Assembly (NCBI GenBank): GCA_002224055.1
Contig: AZLU01000069.1
Location: 1-64,000 of the forward strand
Source: Pezizomycotina sp. ARF18
Lineage: Eukaryota; Ascomycota
DNA length: 64,000 bases
Reading direction: 5' to 3'
A program made the translations under genes and the position numbers. Below the pieces are notes generated by a model. It did not search any database. It had not been told where the DNA came from and saw nothing but the letters and a program-made list of their open reading frames with translations. Shown here piece by piece: positions 1-10,880 of the stretch (position 1 is the stretch's first letter; each line of letters opens with the position of its first letter).

Positions 1-2210
1 GTATGGTTGTCGATAGACCCGATAATTTACCTGCAAGATGATCCCGTATTTACCCGTACCTCTGATACTGGATGCAAATATGTTTACAACTATCGAGAAC
101 ACTCCAAAAGGTTTAAAAAGGGAACTAGCTGTTTGCTGCGGTTTTTTATAGAAATCCACGCGAAGAAGGTAAATGTCCTAACCAATGATGGTGAAACGTT
201 AAACGTCGGATTGGCTGGCGAATATCACCGTTCATAAATTTTACTAGTAGGATTTACGCGGCCCAGGCGATAGTAAACACACGACCAGAAAGGAAAAAGC
301 AAAGAAGGAGGAAACTGGATATAACTCGTAGAAGCGACTTTCGTACTACCTTTTGTTAGTATTATAAGCTGTGTTGGTGCTTACGAATGGAGTAACGACG
401 CATATCGATCTATGTCCTGGGTGATGAAGCTCGCATATTTTGCGAAAAACAACAAGCAAGTCGAAAAATAAAAAAGTCGGTAAACAAGTTCACTGAAGTT
501 ACTAAAAATTCTTTTTGGTGATAAGCTGGGCAAAGAATATAACGGAATTTCTATTTCCAGCGAGCAAGCGTTCCTCATCAATCGCTATAGGATTCGATTT
601 TCTTATTCGGTTTCCTTATCCTCCTTCTTCTACATAGCCATTGCAAGAAGACATGCGTCAAACGTAATTTCTACTTTAGATGGCAAACCAGAAGAGCGAT
701 GCATTGATAATGCTGCTCGGAGATCAATCTTAGTCATCTCCACGATACAGGCTATCAATAACGCCTCGGCAAGAGAAATTTGTCAAGGACCCGGGCGAAG
801 TTAAATTGTACAGGGGAAGCAACAATGACTACTACGTATAACTAGCTTGTTTTGATAGGGATGGATAGTCGTTATAAGCCTCAGAAAGCGTTGCAAATAA
901 GAAGGGGTTATAGTTAAGGCACTTCATCAGATATCCACAAGAAACACGTACGGGATACTTTTCTAGAACTATCCGTCAACTGCATTACGCGGACGGTACC
1001 ACGTCCTTCGCTCAGTGCGCGGGCACGAAGATAACTAAACTACTTATTACTCTGTAAAAAAGAGGGGAAGGTTCCTCGACAGACGATTATCTACGTTTTA
1101 ATTATTTGATTCTCGTATAGTGACGACGAAGAGGAATAGTGATAATTTTCCGAAAGCGTGGTGCGAGCGTAGCGTGTGTCCGAGGCATGATATACAAAGA
1201 GGAAAAGGACGCCACCGTCAAACATCATAAGGTATCTTGCGGGAATCATTTCAAAGTCAGTACACTCATCGGTAGACACATGGGCATATATGTGACCCTA
1301 ATTTCCGGTTGAAAAACTACGGAGTATCGCAGAATTCAGTATATCATTGTCGTGAACCTTCTTCAGGAGTTGAAAAAAAGACGAGGTGGTTTTTATCTGT
1401 AGCAAAACAGCAGAAAATCTTTATCAGATAATCCAAGTCCATCCCCGCTTTTTTGTTTTCAAAGCAGAGATACAATCGATTGCATAAGCGACGTGAAATC
1501 GGAAGCAATATCACCCGAACGGAAACCAGATAATTGATTTTGAACTGCTCCGTTATGATATATCCCAGGAACTCATACACTACTCCTGAAATTGCAAAGA
1601 CTGACCGATATAGAGATATTAAGGGGTTTCATTTCTGATGCTTTATTAAAGCTAGAAACTGGCGTTAGTTCAACGAAAACGAGCGTAAACGCCGTGTGAT
1701 AGAAGCTTGTGAATACTCAAAGGATTCCCAACGCTACGAAACGTCGAATAGATACCTTCCACACCGTGCAGAGCTACCTCCCACGGCGGCGCCCTGCAAA
1801 CATAACTTTGGATCATCCAAGACTTATACAAATTAATTTTCAACTGCTCTTCTTCTCATATTGACGTTCGTATCTCGTCACCAAGTCTCTTTCTATAAAG
1901 ACCTTCTCACAATATTATATCATTAAATACCGTCAAGCTGAGAGAAACCCATAACTACTCTTCGACATTATCATAGTATCAAAAAGCAACGTCGACCAAA
2001 TGAACTTATCCACGAATAGGATGCGAGACGATAGAGCGGAAAGACATACTCCCATCAGTTACTCGGAGCTTCTACCATCGATAATCGTAGGACTAACAAC
2101 GAAAGCGCGCCAACCGATTATATCCTGTACGAGCTGTTCCTTTTGGCTATATTAAAAATAAGATGGCACGGTGTAGGATGTTTTCCGAGGTAACGAACCA
2201 TTTCGGATAG
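1..2210. other. Gene-free spacer
   Basis: No reading frame here has coding character. The longest is 76 codons near the left edge (7-237, plus); it resembles no family I know and has no supporting context. Base composition is moderate, with plenty of CpG, so this is not the TpA-rich RIP type seen at 2.94-5.7 kb. I saw no tRNA, no terminal inverted repeats and no clear repeat in it. Confidence 0.6.
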
Positions 2211-2771
2211 TATTGCAAATTTAGAGATGCAGCTCACAAGTACGATGCGAGAGAGACGTACTATCGCACATCAAACACGGGAACTGCATTTGCCGTCTCG
2301 CCCACTGTTTTTTTACTTCAAGGCGCTTTCCGCGTTCCAAGCAAGCCGGACCGCTGGACATCAGAGTCGGCACGGTCGCAGCTCGAGAAGCCGAACATCT
2401 ACTCAATGATGCCAATTTTGAGTGGAAGCTGTTGAGGATTGTTTCGGAGCGCGGGGGGTGCATATTTAGTTTCTGAATACAAGCCTGTGCCCATATTTCC
2501 TAAGGGGCTCGATATTATAGCGTTAGAACTCAATCCCCAGTTTGCTAGTTCCATCAATCCTCGCTTTGGATTAAACCCGCCTAGACTATACGACTTGCTT
2601 CTTCCCCACTTTCCAAGTGGGGGGCATACGGCGAGGCTTCTGGAGGGAAGATACCACTCCCTTTCGGAACCCTTTAAAGGCGCAATAACCACGAAAATGC
2701 TTTCTGGCGATAGCGGATCACCCGTCGCGAACCTTAATGGAGGGATTATAGGATTTGTCTTGCTTCATTGA
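2211..2771 (+). pseudogene. Trypsin-like (chymotrypsin-fold) serine protease relic
   Basis: One plus-strand frame shows the family landmarks in order. There is an N-terminal strand pattern GTAFAVSPTVFLL (about 2280-2320), an Asp-containing strand DIIALEL (about 2510-2530) in the place of the catalytic Asp, and the catalytic-Ser motif GDSGSP (about 2707-2724) followed by NGGIIGF. The His that should follow the first strand (normally in a T-A-x-H-C context) is absent; the sequence reads LLQGAF instead. The frame is crossed by one TGA at 2433-2435 and bounded upstream by TAG at 2208-2210, and no start Met is apparent. Traces of the same frame run on to about 2870. Since His is missing as well as the frame being broken, I read it as a dead or pseudoenzyme copy. 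A TGA from CGA or TGG is what RIP would give, and a RIP-like block begins 170 bp downstream. A sequencing error could explain the stop but not the missing His. Confidence 0.6.
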
Positions 2772-2939
2772 TGAAAATGGCGGGTTGACGAAACGACAGA
2801 GTTGTTGACCTCCGTCGTCGTTGCTAAGATGTGGGATCGCCTTGGAGGATGGAGGTGAGGTTACTGACGCTCCTTCGGAGGATTTTAGAGGAAAGTTTTG
2901 GAGATTTGTCAAGGGACGGGGCTGGATATGCTCGTTGTC

Positions 2940-3765
2940 GGCGAGGTCCTCGATGAGTTAAAGAGCTCTATTAACTATACTATATAGCTTTTTTATCTTT
3001 TTAGATAATACTTTATAGCTCTATTTTAAAAGTATAAGTAATTATTAGTTATAATAGAGGAGCCTTTATTAGTTAAGGTTTCTTAGAGCCTTTTAATAAC
3101 TCTTTTTATACTACTTATATCTAAATTTTTCCCTATAACTTATAAAAGCTAAAAGTCTTAATTAATTTTTTAAAAAAAAAGGGTAAGAAAGTATTTAAAT
3201 AAATAGTTAGCCCTTTCGACCTTATAAGGCCTAAGAATAGAAAAGGTCTAATACTATTTGTTCTATTATTAATAGTATTAGTAATAAATCTATCGAAGTT
3301 ATCTTTAGTAATAAGCGGACTATTACTATTATTAGTAATATCCTTAATAATATAAATTAAAAGATTTATTTATAAAAGATAGTTCTTACCTTATTAAAGG
3401 GTTAACGTACGTTTTTATTAGATAGGTATTTACTACTTCTTTTTTAGTCGGTAAGAGTAACTCTTTTTATTTTTTTAAAAAAAGAGAGATTAATAAATCT
3501 AGTAACCTTTACTCTAAAGATATTAGTAGATCTTTTAATAGAAAAACCGATCTTTTTAAGGTAAAATATAGTTTTAGTTAAAAAAGAAGAAAGATAGAGA
3601 AATAATAATATTTTTTAATCTATCTCCGCTAAGGTTATAGTATTAGATAAAGAAGAAATATCTATAAATACTATTAACGAGAATACTACTCTTATTTTAA
3701 TATATATTTTATTAACTCTTCTATTATTAAGCCTTAGTAAGCTTTAATTTTTATTCTATTTTACT
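2940..3765. repeat. Very AT-rich, RIP-like block, left flank of the hAT element
   Basis: Composition changes abruptly near 2940 to TA/AT-dominated sequence, with CpA and TpG nearly gone and stops in all frames. This is the usual outcome of RIP on a repeated element in an ascomycete. The same composition resumes at 5286 beyond the hAT insertion, so both flanks probably belonged to one older element. I cannot assign this left part to a family from its translations; the right flank carries a copia RNase H trace. Confidence 0.65.
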
Positions 3766-3773
3766 TTATAGAT

Positions 3774-5277
3774 TAGTGTTGACATCGGGTGGGTCGGGCC
3801 GACCCGAGGGGTATTGACCCGCCCATTGCTGCCCGTCGGGTCGCTACTACTAACCCGGCCCGACCCGGCGGGCGGGTCGGGCGGGTCAATCGGGTCACCA
3901 AATTTCTAAAAATAGCATGACATAATACCAAGACACTAATATTTTTTTTATATTTTTTATTGGTTTTATATTTTTTTTATATTTTATAGGTTTTGTATTT
4001 TTTTTAATATTTTGTTAGTCTAGTTCTAACAAATTACTAAATTTTAAGCAACTTCTCACAGAATCTCAATAGTATTATAGTATTTACTAAGTAATCTTTA
4101 TAGTTTTTACTTAGACAATCTAAGTCTCTCTTATTAATACTACACTCCTATTAAACTTGCTCTTAAGAAACCCTAAAATACATAGAAAAGCATAAAAATA
4201 TAGGTAAAAATGGTAAAAAATAATAGGATTGATAAAAAAATTATATAGAGTTAAGAGTAAAGGGTATAGAAGGGGGCTACCTTCTTTATATATAGGGATC
4301 TTAGTTATAAAGAAAGGGGTCTTATTATAAAGAGAGAGGGTCTTAATTATAAGAGAGAGGCCTTTAAACTTTAAGAATTTTATAAAGTCTATCTTTTTAG
4401 ATAGGAAATAGGTAGGAAATTATAGGGGGTAATCCGCAGCTAGTAGCGGTCGTACTATTAGTCGCTAGCGCGCCTACCTAACAAAATAGATCGATAGAGC
4501 TAGAATTATAAGAAAGAAATAGAGAGAAAAGGATTCTTTCTTTTAGACTTTAAACTTTACTTTTCTTTTAAATAATATTTTATTAATTTTAGGTAGATTT
4601 CGGCTTATAAACGTTTAAACGAATAATAAAATATTAAAGTTAAAAGAATTAAATTTTTTCTTCGCCGTAGTTAATTAAGGTTTAAGATATTATTAATAAC
4701 TACCCTAAGAGCTACTCTAAGACATTTCCTACTATTTCCTATTTAAAAAGATTAGACTTTATAAAATTCTTTAAGTTTAAAGGCCTCTCTCTTTAATTAA
4801 GACCTTCTCTTTATAATTAGGACCTTTCTCTTTATAATTAAGATCTATATGGGATAGATAAAAAGGAACCTTTATAGTTCCCTCTTCTATATAACCCGTT
4901 TTTTTTAGGAATTTTAAAGTCTGTAAGAGCTAGGTTTAAGAGAGTATAGTAATAATAAGAGGGATTTAGAGAGATTAAGTCGGGGCTGTAGAGATTACTA
5001 TTAGGCGGCTGTTAATAATTAGATTTTATTGGCGTTTTTAGCGGTTTGTTTAGTAGGAATTTAGATATAGACTAATAAATTTCTTTTTTTAATATAATTT
5101 GGCCTAATTGAGCGCCAAAAACTAAATTTTTCGGTTTTGCCAAGATATTTTGTCGGGTTACAAGGCCCTTGGCCCGTCTAAAAAAACCGACTCGGGCCGG
5201 CCATAATGTCAGTGGCCCGCCCATTATAGGGTCGGGTCAATCGGGTCGGCCGAAACCCGACCCAACAGTAAACACTA
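3774..5277. mobile_element. hAT-type non-autonomous element, one long imperfect hairpin
   Basis: The element starts TAGTGTTGACATCGGGT and its far end, read inward on the minus strand, is TAGTGTTTACTGTTGGGT. It is flanked on both sides by the identical 8-bp TTATAGAT (3766-3773 and 5278-5285), the 8-bp target duplication typical of hAT elements. Both ends are packed with GGGTCGG/CCGACCC subterminal motifs (3784-3900 and 5155-5265). The interior is strongly AT-rich and RIP-like, but its two halves pair: 4262-4420 is an imperfect inverted copy of about 4723-4900, and 4118-4180 pairs with about 4925-4980. The whole 1504 bp is therefore a foldback or MITE-like structure with a roughly 300-bp unpaired centre. 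No transposase is recognisable. Confidence 0.85.
4262..4900. repeat. Internal long inverted repeat of the hAT element
   Basis: The left arm (4262-4420) and right arm (about 4723-4900) match in inverted orientation over about 160 bp with scattered differences. Shared blocks include GAGAGAGGCCTTTAAACTT and a stretch around AATTTTATAAAGTCT. The central segment, about 4421-4722, is unpaired and contains a less AT-rich patch (4436-4490). Confidence 0.8.
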
Positions 5278-5285
5278 TTATAGAT

Positions 5286-5695
5286 AGGTTTTATTTTTTA
5301 ATTATAATAACTCTAGCTAGCTCTAGCTTATTTAAGTAATAATAAATAATAGTTTTTAAAACGTCTTTTTAGTTCTAGTAAGTTTATATATTTTTTAAAT
5401 ACTATTAGGTAGAGAGATTTTATAAATATATCTACTATTATCTTACTAGTTCTTTTATAAGTAAGGTTAAATTTCTCTTATCTATATAATCTTAGAGCGT
5501 AAATAATTTAATATTCTAAGCTTTTATCTTTTATTAATTACTAGGGTTTTTTATAGAATAATAGCTAGTTAATTATTTTCTTATAGAGTTAATAGTTTAT
5601 AATCTTAATACTAAACTTATATCTCTTAATAGAGCTAATTTAATTAGAATCTTTCTTAACTATATTTTATCCTCTACTACTTAATTAGCTACGAT
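5286..5695 (-). mobile_element. Ty1/copia retrotransposon remnant, RNase H end
   Basis: A fossil of the C-terminal end of a copia polyprotein is legible on the minus strand at about 5330-5440. A segment reading VDIFIKSL followed by FKKYINLLELKRRF corresponds to the conserved end of copia RNase H (the ADIFTKSL...FKKxxELLGL region). The copy is thoroughly broken, with very many stops, and is extremely TpA-rich, as expected after heavy RIP, so it looks old. The hAT element inserted beside or into it, and the AT-rich block at 2940-3765 may be its other part. No LTR could be identified. Confidence 0.6.
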
Positions 5696-5911
5696 TAGGG
5701 GAACTTAAGGAACTTGACCGCGGATCTCCCGCAAGAGGAAGACGAAGATGATGACGAGGAGAAGGAGAAGGAGGAGGAAGAAGAAGAAGAAGAAGAAATA
5801 AGAATAAAAGGCAGAGGAGGAAGAGGAATAGACGATCTTATGGCGGCTTCGCAAAATACTCCGAAACTCTTCGTCGTCTCCCCCATGCACATTAATATAT
5901 TAAACTACTAA
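5696..5911 (+). other. Return to normal GC with GAR-type simple repeat
   Basis: GC content recovers sharply at about 5696. A purine simple repeat (GAGGAAGAAGAAG-like, about 5738-5830) opens a 65-codon plus-strand frame rich in Glu/Asp and mirror frames on the minus strand rich in Ser or Phe. The length comes from the microsatellite rather than from a recognisable protein, so I do not call a gene. Confidence 0.5.
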
Positions 5912-8900
5912 ATACTTTTTATGAAGGTTTAAAGCCGCTCGCTTCATTAGCGCCTAGTTCTTCATTCTGTTATAAGCCCATGGGCTATTTAAAGGGCGTT
6001 TAAAAATAAATTTAGGCTTAAAAAATACATTGTTCCTAGTAGAATAACAATCGCTGTTGACTTTTCTCCTGTGTAAAATGCAGATTAGGCTATATATGTG
6101 AGCTGATTATTGTAAATATAATATTTGGCTGATCTTATATTCATATTTGGCCACTGTTAGCTGGAATGTAATCATATAAACATTCATTGCGTATAAGTAT
6201 AAGTAACGAAGTCCTCGTCAACTAATCGACTGGCTGCTAAAAAAACAAGATAAATGAGAATTCGAAGCATTATGTACAATAGGATAATAATATAAATGAC
6301 CAGTTTTATATCTTACTTTCCAAAATTCTAGTACATAAAAAGGAAAACTTGGAAATATTATTATTGGGACTAAAATTTATTAAAAAAAAAAAAAAACAGC
6401 TGAAAATGATGTCTTTTCGGTGTGCAGTATGTAGTCCATAAATTCCCCCCGTTATTTACCACAGACATCGGTCTCTCCCCATACAACCACATTACTACAT
6501 CCACCAAAGCAAAAATATAAAAAGAAGAGATATATAGTAACGCTCCTGATGACCTTCTTGTGAGCGTCTCCAGGCCACCTGATTTTTCCTCGCGTCAAAA
6601 AAATAGGATTCCACTATCTCGATTATTGGCCTATGCCCTTTCCGCAAGAAAACTGATTACAAGAACAAAAGCAAACATTCATTCGTTCGCATTCTGGAGT
6701 AAATTCGCATCTATCGAAGCAACTAGATCTATCTCAAGTGCAAGAGCAACTTGATCGTCTACTTCAACATCGAGCCATGGCGTCCACAAACTTCATATAT
6801 CCACTGTGGCCGGTTCAAACGTGAAGATCTTCTTGCAATAAACATTAGGCTATATTCTCCAGGGAGGTCAGAAGAAGCCATATGTTACGGAATTCGATCA
6901 AGGAGTGGCTTGTGATAAGATGCCCCCATCGATGCCGACTTGAGCTTAAGATACTGCAAAGAGTACATTTCGAGGCTTGAGGCATTTATGGAACATGGGT
7001 TAGCTTGTTTCAAAAAGCACATTAGCATTCGTCAACTCGTCCCTGCCATGATAATATATCCATACTCCGAAATCCCTTCGATGCCATCATTAAATAGCAA
7101 CCGTCACTGGTGTACAGTGCGCGGTATATTAAGTAATTTTGTTGTGGGTGTTCGAAAAATATTAGGACAGCCTGGTAATCAAGAACGAACTTCAATCCTC
7201 CAAGCATTGGTTTGACTGATCATGTAACAACGCTACGATGAGTAACTACCGAGAACCCGCGAGATACACGGCCGACCTCGGAGCCACCGATACCATTCTA
7301 TTGCCGTTACAAGGACTACGGCGAATGCGCAAGAAGGAAATTAAAAAAAAAAAAAAAAAACTGGATAGAAGGTCTTCGAGCTTTCTCTTAACACTTAGAT
7401 AACTGTATGCTCCCTTTGGATATCGAGGATCGTGGCAACTAAACGTATAGAAGCACACGTACCTGTAGATACAAGCTCTACACTGTAAAATCAACGACAT
7501 GGATGAGAGTATCGTAGTTCCGTGATTCCCAATGCTTCTCCGCGAGGAGGGGGAGAACACATTGCCATTAGATAAACTCGTAGGAATTCCGAGAAAAGAA
7601 ACCTCACCACACCGGCATAACTCCTAAGAAAAGGTAGCTTTAGCCGTTACCAAAGCGTTCTTCCGTGTCCAGTATATCTATTCTTACCATTATTTTCAAA
7701 AGTCCGGCGCTTGGTTATACCGGTGCTATACTATTAAATTAACCCATATGAAACCCAACGGCACCGGCGTCGCCAAATTTGATAATTTACAAGCTAGAGC
7801 TCGAGCTCACAAGATGTATACTGCCTCTAATGAAAGACTCAAAGGCGGCTTTTAGCACAACAGAATCCTCCAGTGCAAGAATATTTGTGGCTCAAGTCGA
7901 AACCATGATGCGGCATATTTGGCTTTATTATACAAGATTCTCACAGATAACAAGTTTCAGAAATATGTCTAGTGACCATTCCCTTGAAAAACTACGGAAG
8001 TCGTCATACCGTGTTGACGTTCGAGTCTGTATACTTCAAGCTGCGACAAAGATGGAAATCGCGGGAAACGGAAGGCCACTAGAAATATTACCATTTAACA
8101 TTGAAAGATGAACGAAGGACAGCTACTTTGACTAGAATCTACCAGACAGATTTTTTTTTCACTCAAATAAGAAACTTCAAACTGCGTGATAATAGAAACG
8201 CCTACCATAGTCTGCTTTCTATAACTTCCGAGACTGCTCCTTCGCTACCGTATACTTTGCAATCTCGAAGGTCGGCGATAACTACCCGGCTTGATCTCTT
8301 ATAAAGGCTACTTTCACACCAATACAGTTAGACTTCCTGGAATAAAAAGGCCCACAGGGATATCGTAGGAGTTGGTCAACGAAGCGAAAGGAATAGGCTA
8401 GAACGATCCTGCCCGCAATTAAGGAACTGACTGGCACACACCCAGGATTGACAGTACCCATGAAGAGGATACTCCGACGAAGATCCACCAGTCATATGTC
8501 TTTTCACACAATTACAAGAATTTTTCTACTGCGACAGTACAAACCGTGACTATGACCTCCTGTATATTTTTCGACGCTGCTTGTTTCACTAGATGCAGTT
8601 CCGCGCTTAGGGCTCAACAGGAATACATAACTACGCCGAACAAACAAGGAACTTTGATGAAGTTGGAGGCGGTTACCATACCAACGTATTCAATCATCGT
8701 GCGGTAACGGGGCACAGGATATCGCAAGCGCCTTTAAGGGGTGATTTGCCATGGCATATTCACCACTGAAACCTCAATGAAATGAAAGCGTCGGAGTCAA
8801 ATGACCAGAAAGCATAGTCCCCCCAATTAGTGGAAATCTAATCAGCGGATATGCCTAAAATCTACCGTGTTAAAGAAGAGGTGATATACAAGTGTAGTTC

Positions 8901-9050
8901 GCGCTTTTTAAATTGTGGCTGTCCGGCGTGTATTCCTTCAACAGCCAGGTAAGCTCTGCGCTAGATAAATGCCAGAGAATAGAAACTCCAGCTTCGTCAT
9001 ATATGCCCGCTTGCCAGACTCACCCGCATTCTCCGCATACCACAGATGGA
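5912..9050. other. Gene-free spacer
   Basis: Nothing beyond frames of about 60-110 codons with no recognisable sequence, a few A- or T-runs (6379-6395, 7327-7350) and moderate GC. I saw no RNA gene and no bounded element. Confidence 0.5.
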
Positions 9051-9059
9051 TAAACGGGT

Positions 9060-10880
9060 GCTCATACTTAAAGCCAGTCGGAAAGCAGTCCGATAAATCT
9101 CCGCGCTAGCTCTCATGCCAGTTGTGAAGAGTTCGATATTATAGGAAGCTGAAGGCATCGTTCGCTCGACCCGGCGTACACTGGAGACGTCTGCTCGATA
9201 AAGGTCAGCCGATCATCAAAATCTTGGCATATGAAAAATGCGTACAGCCCTACAGCACAATAACTGATACCACTCACACGGTGTAGAGAGCGCGCCCGAC
9301 CACCTGATATATAACTTCCAAATGTTCGCCAAGGTGCAAAAACGTAATTAAGTTCTTCGCTCTCAGCCACCCATACTCTGCTACTCTCCTAGATCATCCT
9401 TTTCATTAAATAATATAGAAGGTCGATCAGGCGTTCACAGCGGCTTCTATGGAACCCATACTATCTTCAACTTCATACACATGCTCGATAGTAGGTTCGT
9501 TTCATCGAAAAGATCGCTAATATCCTGCGCTTAAGCCATCGCTCGCTCATTCCCCGTATAACACACGCGTTTAGTATTGGATCAAGCAAGCGTCGGCTCG
9601 CGGTATACGAAAAAAAAAAAGCGTACAAATCCGCCGGTAAAATCGATACTATTCACACATCGTAAAGCGCATCCAACCGTCGTCGATAACTCAATCCCAC
9701 GACACGGTTCAAAAAACTATAGTTTGTCGTTTTCCGCCACCAATATCCTAACATCCCCGAGGTCTTCCACTCAATGTTAAGAGCACACCCGATCGCCTCA
9801 CTGTATAACTCAAATCCACGTCATAATTCAAAAACGATAGTTTGAATCGTTTTCCTGGTCACCCACACCCTGCAATCCTCCCAAATATACACGTTCGACG
9901 ACATACTCAGGAATCACCGTCGGGCTTCTATATAACTTCGTGGATTGTAATATGCTGCCTAGTCAATGCGCTACATCGACTTCCGAGAAAACTGATAATC
10001 TACTGCGCCTAAGTTATCCACTACAATTACGCACATTTGTTAATCAAAGAGCTCGCGTCCAACAAAGCATACGAAAGAATGCGTGCGAAGCCTGCCACGC
10101 ATAACAAACCCATCTACGCGATGAAAAGAGCATACTCGAAGCTGCTCGGGGCCAACATCAAAATCCCCGTCATCGCTCGGAAGATACAGTCGAATCCCTT
10201 CACTCGCTACGTATATTTCGTTATCCTCCTACAAGTACTAGTTTCATTACATACCAGAGAAGTACGATCGCTGGAATTTCTGCATAATTCCATGAGCGTC
10301 TATGTCTGCGTATCATACTGTGTCGAATCACAACGGCTACGCAATACTACTCCTTCTGGAGTGACCCGATAATCTCCTGCGCTTAAACCGTCGTTCACTC
10401 TGTCCCTCTCATACTACTCACAATAGTCAAAGACAAACTAAACATCGACTCGCCGCATAAGAATGATACGCGTAAAGGCCACTATATATAGTGGACCATC
10501 TACGCAATGAAAAGGCATAAAAGATGCTCCTCCGAGCTATAACTCAAACCCCCCACCTTCAAGAGCATAGTCTAACACCTTCGCTCATTACACATAACCC
10601 CATTGTCCTTCCGTAGCTGCACATACATACCACACATGCTATGCAAAAGCAGTCGCTTTTTTTTTCATATTTCAGTGTTTGGCTTTCCGAGTCATAGTAT
10701 GGTACATTCATCCTCGCTATATCTCAGCGAGGAGGGCGCAAATCGATAACCCACTGCGCCAAACGAAACGCGCGATAGTACTATCCTCCGCCCCGCTCTT
10801 CGATACGCTACAATTCGGTAAGAAGACCGATCGATAATCTACAGCACTTAAGGCATCCGACGACACTCGATATTTAAAGC
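9060..10880. repeat. Decayed repeat field with a recurring motif
   Basis: A motif approximating GATAATCTCCTGCGCTTAA recurs at about 9088, 9508, 9992, 10367, 10744 and 10832, with CCRTCG following in the best copies (9508, 10367). Several intervals are near 375-480 bp. A second similarity links about 9675-9765 with 9800-9885 (CGATAACTCAATCC...AAAAACTATAGTTTG compared with TATAACTCAAATCC...AAAAACGATAGTTTG). The motif read on the minus strand, GGTTTAAGCGCAGGAG, resembles a tRNA D-arm/A-box, and in the 10.37-kb copy a GATTCGA (B-box-like) lies about 60 bp further on. Copies are too diverged to give unit boundaries, so an old SINE-like or satellite family is inference. Confidence 0.4.

Noticed and set aside
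7-237. 76-codon plus-strand frame at the left edge
   Set aside because: Short, unrecognised, and without intron signals or context. It could be the end of something outside the window, but nothing supports that.
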